Shown: positions 1 through 7,581 of the stretch, piece by piece
How the letters are laid out: every line of letters starts with the position of its first letter
Position numbering within the stretch: the stretch's first letter is position 1
NCBI GenBank assembly: GCA_021443285.1
Contig: JABUUG010000010.1
Span: 1 to 13,595 of the forward strand
Direction: 5' to 3'
DNA: 13,595 nt
Origin: Bacteroidaceae bacterium
GTDB lineage: Bacteria > Bacteroidota > Bacteroidia > Bacteroidales > Bacteroidaceae
The notes under the pieces: generated by a model
The model's database searches: none
Seen by the model: only the letters and a program-made list of their open reading frames with translations
What the model was told of the DNA's origin: nothing
Position numbers and translations under genes: made by a program

Positions 1-1
1 G

Positions 2-90
2 AAGTGTCAGCCCTAAATTTATGCCATCAAAAAAGTTTTACCGGACAGCAATAATTAAAATCCAAAGTCGGGTGTAAAATTTAGACACTT
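2..90. repeat. Imperfect inverted repeat, possible insertion-sequence end or remnant
   Basis: AAGTGTC (2-8) and CTAAATTT (13-20) on the left are matched by AAATTTAG (77-84) overlapping GACACTT (84-90) on the right. The pairing has a bulge of about four bases (9-12) on the left. The enclosed sequence contains GTTTTACCGGACA, which resembles insertion-sequence ends I have seen in Bacteroidetes, but I cannot confirm a family. No transposase reading frame is present. The repeat starts at the window edge, so it could be the end of a larger element to the left, a small non-autonomous element, or chance in AT-rich DNA. Confidence 0.25.
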
Positions 91-215
91 TTTTACTGTA
101 TCAGGGTCAACACGTCAATCATTACCAATATGTTTTTTAGATTTTTCATACTTAGATTACAATAAAGCGGCACAATTCGCGTTTTAGTAGTAGTTAAATT
201 AAAAATCTACTGCCT

Positions 216-332
216 ATGCCAAATTTTACTCCTGTACAGCAAACTCCATCTGAACACTCTTTAGCTTTTATTCTTGAGTTTGCACACTCTTTCCGTATTG
301 TAAGAACCAACAGCAAGAACATTGTTTCCTAA
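216..332 (+). CDS. Possible small protein, 38 aa, unknown function
   Basis: An ATG at 216 opens a 38-codon frame ending in TAA at 330-332. The peptide begins MPNFTPVQQTPSEHSLAF and ends RIVRTNSKNIVS. The middle (SLAFILEFAHSFRIV, about residues 15-29) would form an amphipathic helix. The composition looks protein-like rather than random. From memory, short Bacteroides and Prevotella reading frames with a similar P-S-x-x-(S/T)-L ... (F/Y)A-(R/H)-(S/T)-(F/Y) pattern occur in many intergenic regions, but I could not check this. The start is preceded by A-rich sequence (AAATTAAAAATC), as is usual in Bacteroidetes. No clear TAnnTTTG promoter is visible. It lies 72 nt upstream of rpe on the same strand. 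It could be a real microprotein, a leader peptide or a chance frame. Confidence 0.4.
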   Translation: MPNFTPVQQTPSEHSLAFILEFAHSFRIVRTNSKNIVS

Positions 333-346
333 AAAAACAGATGTTT

Positions 347-367
347 TCTTGAGCGGTTGTCTCAAGA
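347..367 (+). promoter_or_regulatory. Small hairpin upstream of rpe
   Basis: TCTTGAG (347-353) pairs perfectly with CTCAAGA (361-367) around a 7-nt loop. It lies 37 nt before the rpe start and 14 nt after the stop of the possible small gene. No T-run follows directly (CTATGGTTCATTG), so it is a poor intrinsic terminator. It could be an operator, an RNA leader structure or chance. Confidence 0.25.
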
Positions 368-404
368 CTATGGTTCATTGTATTTTCCTCTTTAAATCCT
401 TAAT

Positions 405-1049
405 ATGTTAGTATCCCCTTCACTACTTTCCGCAAACTTCCTGGATTTGCGCCAGGACCTTGACATGATTAACACGAGTACGGCGGACTGGCTTCATTTG
501 GATGTTATGGACGGTTCGTTTGTTCCTAACATCTCGTTTGGTTTCACCGTACTTGAGTATGTTGCAAAATACTGCACGAAACCACTTGACGTACACTATA
601 TGATTGCTCACCCGGAGAACTACATCAAGCAGACAGCGGCTCTGGGCGCAATGATGATGAACGTACACTACGAGGCTTGCCCACACCTGCACCGCACTGT
701 CCAGGAAATACACAATGCCGGCATGAAGGCCGGCGTAACACTTAACCCAGCCACTCCGGTATTTTTGCTTGAAGACATAATAAAGGATGTGGATATGGTG
801 CTGCTCATGAGTGTGAACCCTGGATTTGGAGGACAGGTGTTCATAGAGAACACCATCGACAAGGTAATTCGACTGAGAGAACTAATAGACAGCAAGGGAT
901 GCAACACTCTCATAGAAATAGATGGTGGAGTGCAGAACGAGACAGCTCCCCGGCTTGCAAAGGCTGGCGCAGACGTGCTTGTTTCTGGCAGCTATGTGTT
1001 TAAGGCACAAGACCCACACGCAATAATTGCATCGCTAAAAGCTCTGTAG
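405..1049 (+). CDS. rpe: Ribulose-phosphate 3-epimerase
   Basis: Interconverts D-ribulose 5-phosphate and D-xylulose 5-phosphate in the non-oxidative pentose phosphate pathway; a cytosolic metal-dependent TIM-barrel enzyme. The 214 residues match the usual family length (about 215-225). The family landmarks appear in order: SPSLLSAN (4-11), HLDVMDGSFVPN (31-42), DVHYMI (62-67), MSVNPGFGGQVF (135-146), EIDGGV (171-176) and GADVLVSGSYVF (188-199). The four expected metal ligands are H31, D33, H64 and D173; D33 and D173 are also the catalytic acid/base pair. The second site usually reads DVHLMI, and the L-to-Y change is mild. The ATG at 405 gives the standard N-terminus. A palindromic repeat begins 27 nt after the stop codon. 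No clear promoter was seen upstream. Confidence 0.96.
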   Translation: MLVSPSLLSANFLDLRQDLDMINTSTADWLHLDVMDGSFVPNISFGFTVLEYVAKYCTKPLDVHYMIAHPENYIKQTAALGAMMMNVHYEACPHLHRTVQEIHNAGMKAGVTLNPATPVFLLEDIIKDVDMVLLMSVNPGFGGQVFIENTIDKVIRLRELIDSKGCNTLIEIDGGVQNETAPRLAKAGADVLVSGSYVFKAQDPHAIIASLKAL

Positions 1050-1076
1050 ATAGGGTTTATAAACAGGAAGTTATTC

Positions 1077-1207
1077 TTTAAGTGTAGTGACGGGGAGTTA
1101 AAGAGGAGTTAAAGTGACAAATGACTTCAGCGCAAGAGATAATGTCACTTTAACTCCACTTTACCTTCACTTAAATACACTTTAACCCCTCTTTGCCTTA
1201 ACATCCT
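1077..1207. repeat. Palindromic intergenic repeat, element 1
   Basis: The left border TTTAAGTGTAGTGA (1077-1090) is followed by 11-nt units of the type GGGGAGTTAAA. A 15-bp perfect stem (GGAGTTAAAGTGACA at 1105-1119 against 1143-1157) extends with three mismatches and one G-U pair to 1092-1119/1143-1170. The 23-nt loop (1120-1142), read with the stem ends, carries GACAAATGACTT on the left and TAATGTC on the right. Beyond the stem, further degenerate units (TTTAACCCCTC and similar) run to about 1207. It fills most of the rpe to alpha-2-macroglobulin gap. No T-run follows the stem, so it is not a classical terminator. Confidence 0.85.
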
Positions 1208-1267
1208 CTAATTTCCTATTTTCATAAAACCCACATCTTTTCTTTCTTCACCCTTCATACTTTCTTT

Positions 1268-4200
1268 ATGCGCATACTATCCCTTTTATTTCTATTGTTA
1301 TTATCACCCATGACCTTGTTCGCCCAAAGTTATTCCGACTTATGGAAACAGTATTCTGATGCTGACGCAAAGGATTTACCCCAAACTGCGTTGAACATAC
1401 TTGGACATATTGAGGATAAAGCTGCCAAGGAGAAGGCATATGTCCATCTGTTCAAGTCGCAGATGCTCAGCGTCTCCATAACCCTGAACATTATGCCTGA
1501 CAGCACAAATGCGCTGTTTGACGCAATAAGGGAAAAGGCTCTTGAGGCGGAGAAGAACGACCGCGTGGCAGGAGCCATATACAACCTCGCTCTCTACAAG
1601 GGGGCTGAGACATTCGTGATAACCAACAAAGAGGAATACAAGCAGAAAGCTTTTGCCGACAAATCACTACTCGCCGCCACCAAAACCGCTGGTTGGAAAG
1701 ATATTATAACATTGGGGAAGTCGTCAGAGATTTATGACAACGACATGCTTTCGCTCATGGGCTACTGTGTTCAGGACTATAAGATGCTCTACGACTACTA
1801 CAAGTCGGTGGGCAACAGGCGTGCCTGCGCTTTGCTTTCCGTCCAACTGCCATTCAAGGAGGAATATATAAGGGAATACTATGACCTGCCCGAAGGAGCA
1901 TACATCGCCGAGAAACATCTGAAAAACCGTTCCGCAAACTACAGAAGATACAATGAAGAGGAGTACAAACTGCTGAAAGAATACCAGCGCAACTGGGCAG
2001 GTACCGACCAACAGGCAATTTTCAACAACATTGAGAAGAGCATTCTGCAGGGCGAATTAACCTGTATGTCTTCCAAATCCATACTCCTTCCCAACAAGCC
2101 ATACAAGTTGCAGGTAACGGTAAGAAATATCGACAAAGCGAAGGCAACGATTATACCACTGAATGTTTACGGCAGGAATATAAGTGAAAAACGCGATAAC
2201 GATTTCTTCAAAAAAATCCTCTCTTCGTATGCCACAAAGGACGGTGCCGACGGATACAAAGGGCAGCGAGTAGTGGAAAAGACATTCACACCACCTACCA
2301 ACTTCCAGGAATACAGGGACTCTATTATAATCCCAGCCCTCCCTGTGGGAGTATATTACATGAAGATAGAAGCTTCAACAAACACTGCACCAGAATTAGA
2401 GATAAACAAAAAGGCAACCCACCTTTATGAAGAAGATATAATATACGTTACAGGTCTGAGAATCATCCAGTTGGGGCTGCCTGAATACAAGTCGCGGCGA
2501 ATGGTGGTGGATGCTATAACGGGGCATGAAGTGAAGGATGCCACACTACAAAGCAAACAGCATCGTGACTCGGAATGGACGGCATACACCAAGCAGGACA
2601 ACGCAATGCCCTACGTAACCCTGTACGGTTCCACCTTCCGCAGCCACAACGCACCCGCAGAGAAAACCATAGCCAACCTATACATCGACCGGGGTATATA
2701 CCGTCCGGGGCAGACTGTCCATGTGGCGGGAATACTGCACAAAACTCTCGATGGACTGAACACTGAAGTTATTGCCGGCAAAGAGATTACCATCCGTATG
2801 CGCAATGCAAACCATCAGGTTGTGGCGGAAAAGAAGGTCCAAACCGACGACTACGGCACCATCTCTGCCGATATGACCATTCCGCAGGGACAACTGACCG
2901 GCAGGTGGTACATAACCTGCGATAATGCCATCGAAAGCAGATACTTCAACGTGGAGGAATACAAGCGGCCAACCTTTGAAGTTTCCATCTCCGAATACGA
3001 CAAGGAGTACAAGTTCGGCGACACAATAAAGGTGAAAGGCTACGCCAAGACATATTCCGGAGTGCCCGTCTCCAACTGCAAGGTCAGCTACAATGTGAGT
3101 CGGCACTTCCCCTTCTGGTGCTGGTGGAATGAAGACAGATACGGCGAAACAATAGCCTCTGACTCAGCAATGACCGATAACGACGGAATGTTCGAACTAA
3201 GTGTGCCACTCGTCCTGCCCGATAATATAGAAAAAGACAGCAAGTATCTCATATACAATTATACTGTACTGGCTACGGTAACCAACCTTTCCGGCGAATC
3301 GCACGATGAAAGCTACACTATCTCATGCACCAACCGTTCTGCTATTATAGCGGTAAATATCAGCAAGAAAATACTGAAGGAACAGGACTGCAACCTGATG
3401 GTAAAAGTGGTGAATAACCGAGGCAAGGACATTACAGATGCGAAATATACACTGCAAATAGACAACAAAGGCAAGAAATACACTTCTGCAAGCGAGGCTA
3501 AGGCGGCAATCAGCAAATTGGCATCAGGCAAACACTCCATAAAAGCAGTGCTGACATCGCCTGTAAAGGAAGTCGAAGATGCAGTATGCGACAGCACGGA
3601 GTTCACAGTGTTCTCGCTGGACGATGCAGTGCCTGTTAAAGAAACACCTGACTGGTTCTATGCTACAGCCTCACAGTTTAAGGATAAGGAGGATGTCGTA
3701 ACACTGCAGTTCGGTTCTTCGCGCAAGGATGTGGATATATTCTACGATGTATTCGAGGGGAAGAAACTGAAAGAGTCAGCCACTCTACACTGTTCAAACT
3801 CACTGATACGCAAGGATTTCCGCCACACTGCAGAAGGCAACAAGAGCCTGCTAATAACCCTGGCATGGGTGAAAGATGACGTACTCTACACGCACAGCCA
3901 CCAGATTACATGCCCTATGCCCGACAAGACTCTCAAACCTGTATGGAAAACCTTCCGCAACAAACTGCTTCCCGGACAGCAGGAAGAGTGGACAGTCAGC
4001 GTGCCGAACAGAGAGCAGGTGCTTATGACTGCTGTGCTTTATGACAAGAGTCTCGACGCACTTGCCGCCACCTCATGGTCAACAAATCTTGGGTTATACC
4101 CCAACAGCCTGAGCACCACATGGCGCATCAACAACAACTCATACATGAGCATCAACCTCATCCAGATATACGTGCGACAAAACATCGCACCCCTTGAGTT

Positions 4201-6721
4201 CAGTACATTCAGCATCGCACCCCTTATGTACGACCCAATGTGGCACTTCGCCACAAACGGTCCTAACATCCTGTTCAAGAAATATTCCGCCCCGATGATG
4301 ATGGCGAGCAGCGCATCTCGTAATACCGGTGAGAGGAAGGTTTACGCAAAAGCAATGGACTTCGAGTCCGACAATATTGCCAGCGATGCAGTGGAAGAAG
4401 CGGCAGAGATACCAAGTCCAGACTTAAACTCCGGCAAGGTTGTGGAGAGCGGAGGCAAGGGACAGGAGGCACAAATGCGCACAGACTTCAGTGAGACAGG
4501 CTTCTTCTTCCCACAACTCGTCTCCGACAACGACAACCAAATCGCCCTGAAGTTCACGCTGCCGGAAACTACTACAACATGGAAATTCCGCGGACTTGCA
4601 CACGACCGCCAAATGAACTACGGACTGCTCGAAGACGAAATAATCGCCCAAAAGCAACTCATGATCTCACCAAATATGCCTCGCTTCATACGCAAGGGCG
4701 ACAAGATGGTGCTGTCCTCCACCATAACCAACCTTTCCGACAAGAAACTAAACACCGTAGCAAAACTTGAACTCCTGAATCCAGAGAGTGAGAAGACTGT
4801 ATGCTGCATGAGCCAAGACATATGTCTCGACAGCGGTTGCACCGCCCCCGTTGATTTCCTCATCACCTCATCAGAAGCAGAACTTGCAGAACCGCTCTAC
4901 ATCGTCCGCATATCAGTGGTTGCAGACGGAATGTCGGACGGTGAGCAGCACTACCTCGCAGTGATAGACAACGAAGAGCCCGTAATCTCAACTAAGGCTA
5001 TAACAATGGTGAAGCCAGGCAAAGAGACAGTAAACACCGCCGAACTATTCCCAACCGACGCCAAAGACAAGCGGCTGACAGTGGAATGGACTGAAAACCC
5101 CACATGGCTTCTGTTGGAAACACTTCCCTTCATGGCTGATGCCGACCAGACAACCGCCTACTCACAGGCTGCCGCATACTATGCAAACGCCCTCGGAGAA
5201 CACCTTTTACAATCCTTACCGTCTATACCATCTTATCTCTCCATCCCGGCAGCCCAGAATCCCGGTAATGCGGTTGCACCGCCATCACCCCTTGAGAAGA
5301 ACCAAGAACTTAAAACCCTCCTCCTCCAAGAAACACCGTGGGTCATGGATGCTCAGGGAGAGACAGAACGGATGAACGCCCTGCGAAATTTCTTCGATAA
5401 GAACAGACTCACCTACACTCAGGGAAGTCTGCTCAAGAAACTCTCCGCCACACAGCATTCCGACGGCGGATGGGGATGGTGTCCCGGCATGAGGACATCC
5501 TACCACATCACCTCTGAGATATGCGAACTGTTCACACGCCTGAACAATATGACAGACAAAAAAGCAGACGCATCCATGCTATCAAAAGCCATGAACTGTC
5601 TGAAGAAAAAGGCTCACGAGGAAATTCTTGAAATGAAGAAGGCGGAAAAGGAGGGCAGCAACATATACATACACGACACATACGCGCTGCAATACGTCTA
5701 TCTCAACGCCCTGTCAAACAGTCCGCTCTCGGCAGATGCAAGGAAAGACGCAGACTTCCTCATAAAATACCTGAAAAAACAGGAGCGCAAGAACACACTC
5801 TACATGAAGGCAAAGCTCGCCATTGTGCTGCATTACATGGGCGAGAAGCGCTTGGCTGAGGAATATGTCCGAAGCATAAAGGAATATTCTGTTTACAAGG
5901 AGACAGAGGGCAGATACTTCGATTCTCCGCGTGCTGCCTACTCATGGCGAAACTACAGGCAGCCCACACAAACCATGGCAATCGAAGCTATAAAAGCAGT
6001 CACACCAAACGACAGGCAGACCATTGCGGAAATGCAGCGATGGATACTCATGCAGAAGCGCACACAGATGTGGGACACACCAATAAACACAGTGAACAAC
6101 GTCTATGCCTTCATGAATCAACCATCATCAACAAGCGGTTACACCGCCCCTATCACGGCATCCCCGAATCCCGGCATAAACACCGCCCCCAAAGGCTACT
6201 CAAAGAAAACCTATGCAGGGGATGACATACAGCCAGCAATCGTTTTCGAAAAAGATGACGACACCGTTTCCTGGGGTGCAGTCTATGCAACATATAAGCA
6301 GAAGTCCGCAAGCATCAGCGACTACTCCGAGGGGCTGAAAGTCAGCAGGGAGATTATTTCTGCCGACGGAAAGCCACTTGCCAACAGTAGCCAGACTGTC
6401 GGCACAAAGGTAATAGTGCGCATAACCATAACCGCCGACCGCGACTACGATTTTGTGCAGGTAACAGACAAGCGCGCAGCGTGTCTCGAACCAGTCAGCC
6501 AGCTCTCCGCCTACCACCGCAACTACTACGAGACGCCCAACGACACGCACACCTGCTACTTCTTCGACCAGCTCGCAAAGGGTACCCACACCATAGAGAC
6601 CCTATATTACATCGACCGCCAAGGCGACTACCAGAGCGGCACATGCACCGCACAATGCGCATACGCCCCGGAGTACTACGGCAGGACGGGCGGCACAACA
6701 ATCAGCACAACATCCAGATAA
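1268..6721 (+). CDS. Alpha-2-macroglobulin-like exported protein lacking the thioester cysteine
   Basis: A very large (1,817 aa) bacterial alpha-2-macroglobulin family protein. Family members are thought to trap proteases or protect the cell envelope; that role is inference here. A signal peptide is clear (basic MR, then a leucine-rich core, cleavage probably after LFA near residue 19). There is no lipobox, so it is probably periplasmic rather than a lipoprotein. Residues about 20-255 look helical. Macroglobulin beta domains follow, with the MG2 signature YRPGQ at 478-482. A low-complexity, bait-like linker lies at about 1015-1069. The A2M core domain starts at MRTDFSETGFFFPQL (1070-1084). 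The toroid domain holds SDGGWGW (1398-1404), and a receptor-binding-like beta domain ends the protein. Where active members have C-x-E-Q, this one reads DADQ (1291-1294), so no thioester can form. No penicillin-binding protein 1C gene lies beside it. The reading frame is intact. Confidence 0.9.
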   Translation: MRILSLLFLLLLSPMTLFAQSYSDLWKQYSDADAKDLPQTALNILGHIEDKAAKEKAYVHLFKSQMLSVSITLNIMPDSTNALFDAIREKALEAEKNDRVAGAIYNLALYKGAETFVITNKEEYKQKAFADKSLLAATKTAGWKDIITLGKSSEIYDNDMLSLMGYCVQDYKMLYDYYKSVGNRRACALLSVQLPFKEEYIREYYDLPEGAYIAEKHLKNRSANYRRYNEEEYKLLKEYQRNWAGTDQQAIFNNIEKSILQGELTCMSSKSILLPNKPYKLQVTVRNIDKAKATIIPLNVYGRNISEKRDNDFFKKILSSYATKDGADGYKGQRVVEKTFTPPTNFQEYRDSIIIPALPVGVYYMKIEASTNTAPELEINKKATHLYEEDIIYVTGLRIIQLGLPEYKSRRMVVDAITGHEVKDATLQSKQHRDSEWTAYTKQDNAMPYVTLYGSTFRSHNAPAEKTIANLYIDRGIYRPGQTVHVAGILHKTLDGLNTEVIAGKEITIRMRNANHQVVAEKKVQTDDYGTISADMTIPQGQLTGRWYITCDNAIESRYFNVEEYKRPTFEVSISEYDKEYKFGDTIKVKGYAKTYSGVPVSNCKVSYNVSRHFPFWCWWNEDRYGETIASDSAMTDNDGMFELSVPLVLPDNIEKDSKYLIYNYTVLATVTNLSGESHDESYTISCTNRSAIIAVNISKKILKEQDCNLMVKVVNNRGKDITDAKYTLQIDNKGKKYTSASEAKAAISKLASGKHSIKAVLTSPVKEVEDAVCDSTEFTVFSLDDAVPVKETPDWFYATASQFKDKEDVVTLQFGSSRKDVDIFYDVFEGKKLKESATLHCSNSLIRKDFRHTAEGNKSLLITLAWVKDDVLYTHSHQITCPMPDKTLKPVWKTFRNKLLPGQQEEWTVSVPNREQVLMTAVLYDKSLDALAATSWSTNLGLYPNSLSTTWRINNNSYMSINLIQIYVRQNIAPLEFSTFSIAPLMYDPMWHFATNGPNILFKKYSAPMMMASSASRNTGERKVYAKAMDFESDNIASDAVEEAAEIPSPDLNSGKVVESGGKGQEAQMRTDFSETGFFFPQLVSDNDNQIALKFTLPETTTTWKFRGLAHDRQMNYGLLEDEIIAQKQLMISPNMPRFIRKGDKMVLSSTITNLSDKKLNTVAKLELLNPESEKTVCCMSQDICLDSGCTAPVDFLITSSEAELAEPLYIVRISVVADGMSDGEQHYLAVIDNEEPVISTKAITMVKPGKETVNTAELFPTDAKDKRLTVEWTENPTWLLLETLPFMADADQTTAYSQAAAYYANALGEHLLQSLPSIPSYLSIPAAQNPGNAVAPPSPLEKNQELKTLLLQETPWVMDAQGETERMNALRNFFDKNRLTYTQGSLLKKLSATQHSDGGWGWCPGMRTSYHITSEICELFTRLNNMTDKKADASMLSKAMNCLKKKAHEEILEMKKAEKEGSNIYIHDTYALQYVYLNALSNSPLSADARKDADFLIKYLKKQERKNTLYMKAKLAIVLHYMGEKRLAEEYVRSIKEYSVYKETEGRYFDSPRAAYSWRNYRQPTQTMAIEAIKAVTPNDRQTIAEMQRWILMQKRTQMWDTPINTVNNVYAFMNQPSSTSGYTAPITASPNPGINTAPKGYSKKTYAGDDIQPAIVFEKDDDTVSWGAVYATYKQKSASISDYSEGLKVSREIISADGKPLANSSQTVGTKVIVRITITADRDYDFVQVTDKRAACLEPVSQLSAYHRNYYETPNDTHTCYFFDQLAKGTHTIETLYYIDRQGDYQSGTCTAQCAYAPEYYGRTGGTTISTTSR

Positions 6722-6771
6722 CAGGACATACTTTCTCCGCATACTCCTTCCCCGCGGGAATAGAAACATTA

Positions 6772-6803
6772 AGGGCTGCACCACTGTTACACGGTGCAGC
6801 CCT
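6772..6803. terminator. Bidirectional terminator hairpin between convergent genes
   Basis: AGGGCTGCACC (6772-6782) pairs perfectly with GGTGCAGCCCT (6793-6803), an 11-bp GC-rich stem with a 10-nt loop. On the plus strand it is followed by GTTAGTGTTAA; on the minus strand by TTAATGTTTCTATT, which is richer in T. It sits between the ends of two convergent genes (stops at 6721 and 6848), where a shared terminator is expected. Confidence 0.75.
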
Positions 6804-6847
6804 GTTAGTGTTAATCCCAATACGAGAAACCGCTTCTGGCAGAGGCA

Positions 6848-7204
6848 TTACTTGTTGAGTCCGAGGTTATTTGCTGTTGCATTCAGGACGCGCAAGTATT
6901 TGCTGTACTGCTCGAAGTCAAGAGCGATATGCATATACATATAGTTTCTCTTGAACGCGAGTTTTATGAGCATGTCCCTGTCTGCCCCAGTGGCTTCGGA
7001 AGCCTTCTGGAGGTCTTGACAAAGCAGGGTGTGGATATCCTTGGCATCCTTTGCCTGCTGCTCATTCAGATTAAGATACTTTGTGAGAGATTCGATGTTT
7101 TCATTCAAGATGAAAGCATCCTTTTTGTTTACAACTTCGTTTCCTGCAAAAGTTGATGTAGTCATGCTGAGCATTGCCACAACTGTTAAAACAATCTTTT
7201 TCAT
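6848..7204 (-). CDS. Small secreted helical protein, function unknown
   Basis: A 118-residue protein using the ATG at 7202-7204. An in-frame ATG 48 nt further upstream would put 16 polar residues before the signal peptide, so the internal start is preferred. The signal peptide (MKKIVLTVVAMLSMTTSTFA, residues 1-20) ends in a good signal peptidase I site. The mature part of about 98 residues is predicted mostly helical and charged. It includes LNLNEQQAKDAKDIHTLL and a C-terminal stretch rich in Tyr and Met (RNYMYMHIALDFEQYSKYLR) ending NNLGLNK. The periodicity recalls small periplasmic Spy/CpxP-type helical proteins, but I see no diagnostic motif. I recall similar short exported proteins in Bacteroidales, without known function. 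It has a good promoter and a long leader upstream and a terminator hairpin downstream, so it is probably a single-gene transcript. Confidence 0.8.
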   Translation of the reverse strand: MKKIVLTVVAMLSMTTSTFAGNEVVNKKDAFILNENIESLTKYLNLNEQQAKDAKDIHTLLCQDLQKASEATGADRDMLIKLAFKRNYMYMHIALDFEQYSKYLRVLNATANNLGLNK

Positions 7205-7390
7205 AATTCGGTTTGTGTTTTTAGTGTTTGTAAAAGACAGTCCGACTCTCACGAGTCTTTCTATCTGTTATCCTTTATAATTATCCGTGCCGTATTGCGA
7301 CCTGTCGGTTTCTCTATTGAAGATTGTCAGAATCCCTTCCGTTTTCCGGCTGTTATCCTATTTCCGTTTTCGGGGATTCCCTTGTTTTTG
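7205..7390 (-). promoter_or_regulatory. Long 5' leader of the small secreted-protein gene
   Basis: About 185 nt separate the inferred transcription start (near 7390) from the start codon at 7204. The stretch is not featureless. CTGTTATCCT occurs twice (7265-7274, 7350-7359), and TTCCGTTTTC occurs twice (7337-7346, 7362-7371). AATCCC (7331-7336) can pair with GGGATT (7373-7378). GACTC (7244-7248) can pair with GAGTC (7253-7257) 40 nt before the start codon. No known riboswitch was recognised. Post-transcriptional control is possible but unproven. Confidence 0.35.
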
Positions 7391-7396
7391 ACGGTG

Positions 7397-7429
7397 CAAA
7401 GGTATGGGTATTTGAAAACTACGACCAAA
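7397..7429 (-). promoter_or_regulatory. Bacteroidetes-type promoter for the small secreted-protein gene
   Basis: Read on the minus strand, TTTG (complement of 7426-7429) is followed after 21 nt by TACCTTTG (complement of 7397-7404). This fits the Bacteroidetes primary sigma factor consensus of TTTG near -33 and TAnnTTTG near -7. The inferred start is near 7390, leaving a leader of about 185 nt. Confidence 0.7.
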
Positions 7430-7496
7430 TTTTTTATACTGTTGTGTGCGCAAACAAGTAACATTTTTGACTTAAATCCAAAAAATACGACACAAA

Positions 7497-7561
7497 AATA
7501 GTGAATAGTTTGCTGCCGCGATGTCTGATAATACCTGCGCGGCAGCAAACTATTCACTATT
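7497..7561 (-). terminator. 24-bp perfect hairpin with T-run downstream of gdhA
   Basis: Positions 7497-7520 and 7538-7561 are perfect reverse complements (24 bp) around a 17-nt loop. The loop-side end of the stem is GC-rich (GCTGCCGCG) and the base is AT-rich (AATAGTGAATAG). On the minus strand it begins 20 nt after the gdhA stop and is followed by TTTTTGTGTCG, so it should act as an intrinsic terminator for gdhA. The stem is longer than usual. TTCACTATTC from its outer arm is repeated directly next to it (7553-7562 and 7567-7576), which suggests it is a dispersed repeat reused as a terminator. Confidence 0.75.
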
Positions 7562-7581
7562 CATTCTTCACTATTCGTTAT

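Noticed and set aside
6495..6858. Plus- and minus-strand frames overlapping the end of the alpha-2-macroglobulin gene
   Set aside because: They overlap the clearly coding C-terminal domain and the terminator hairpin, and their arginine-rich composition is typical of out-of-frame translation.
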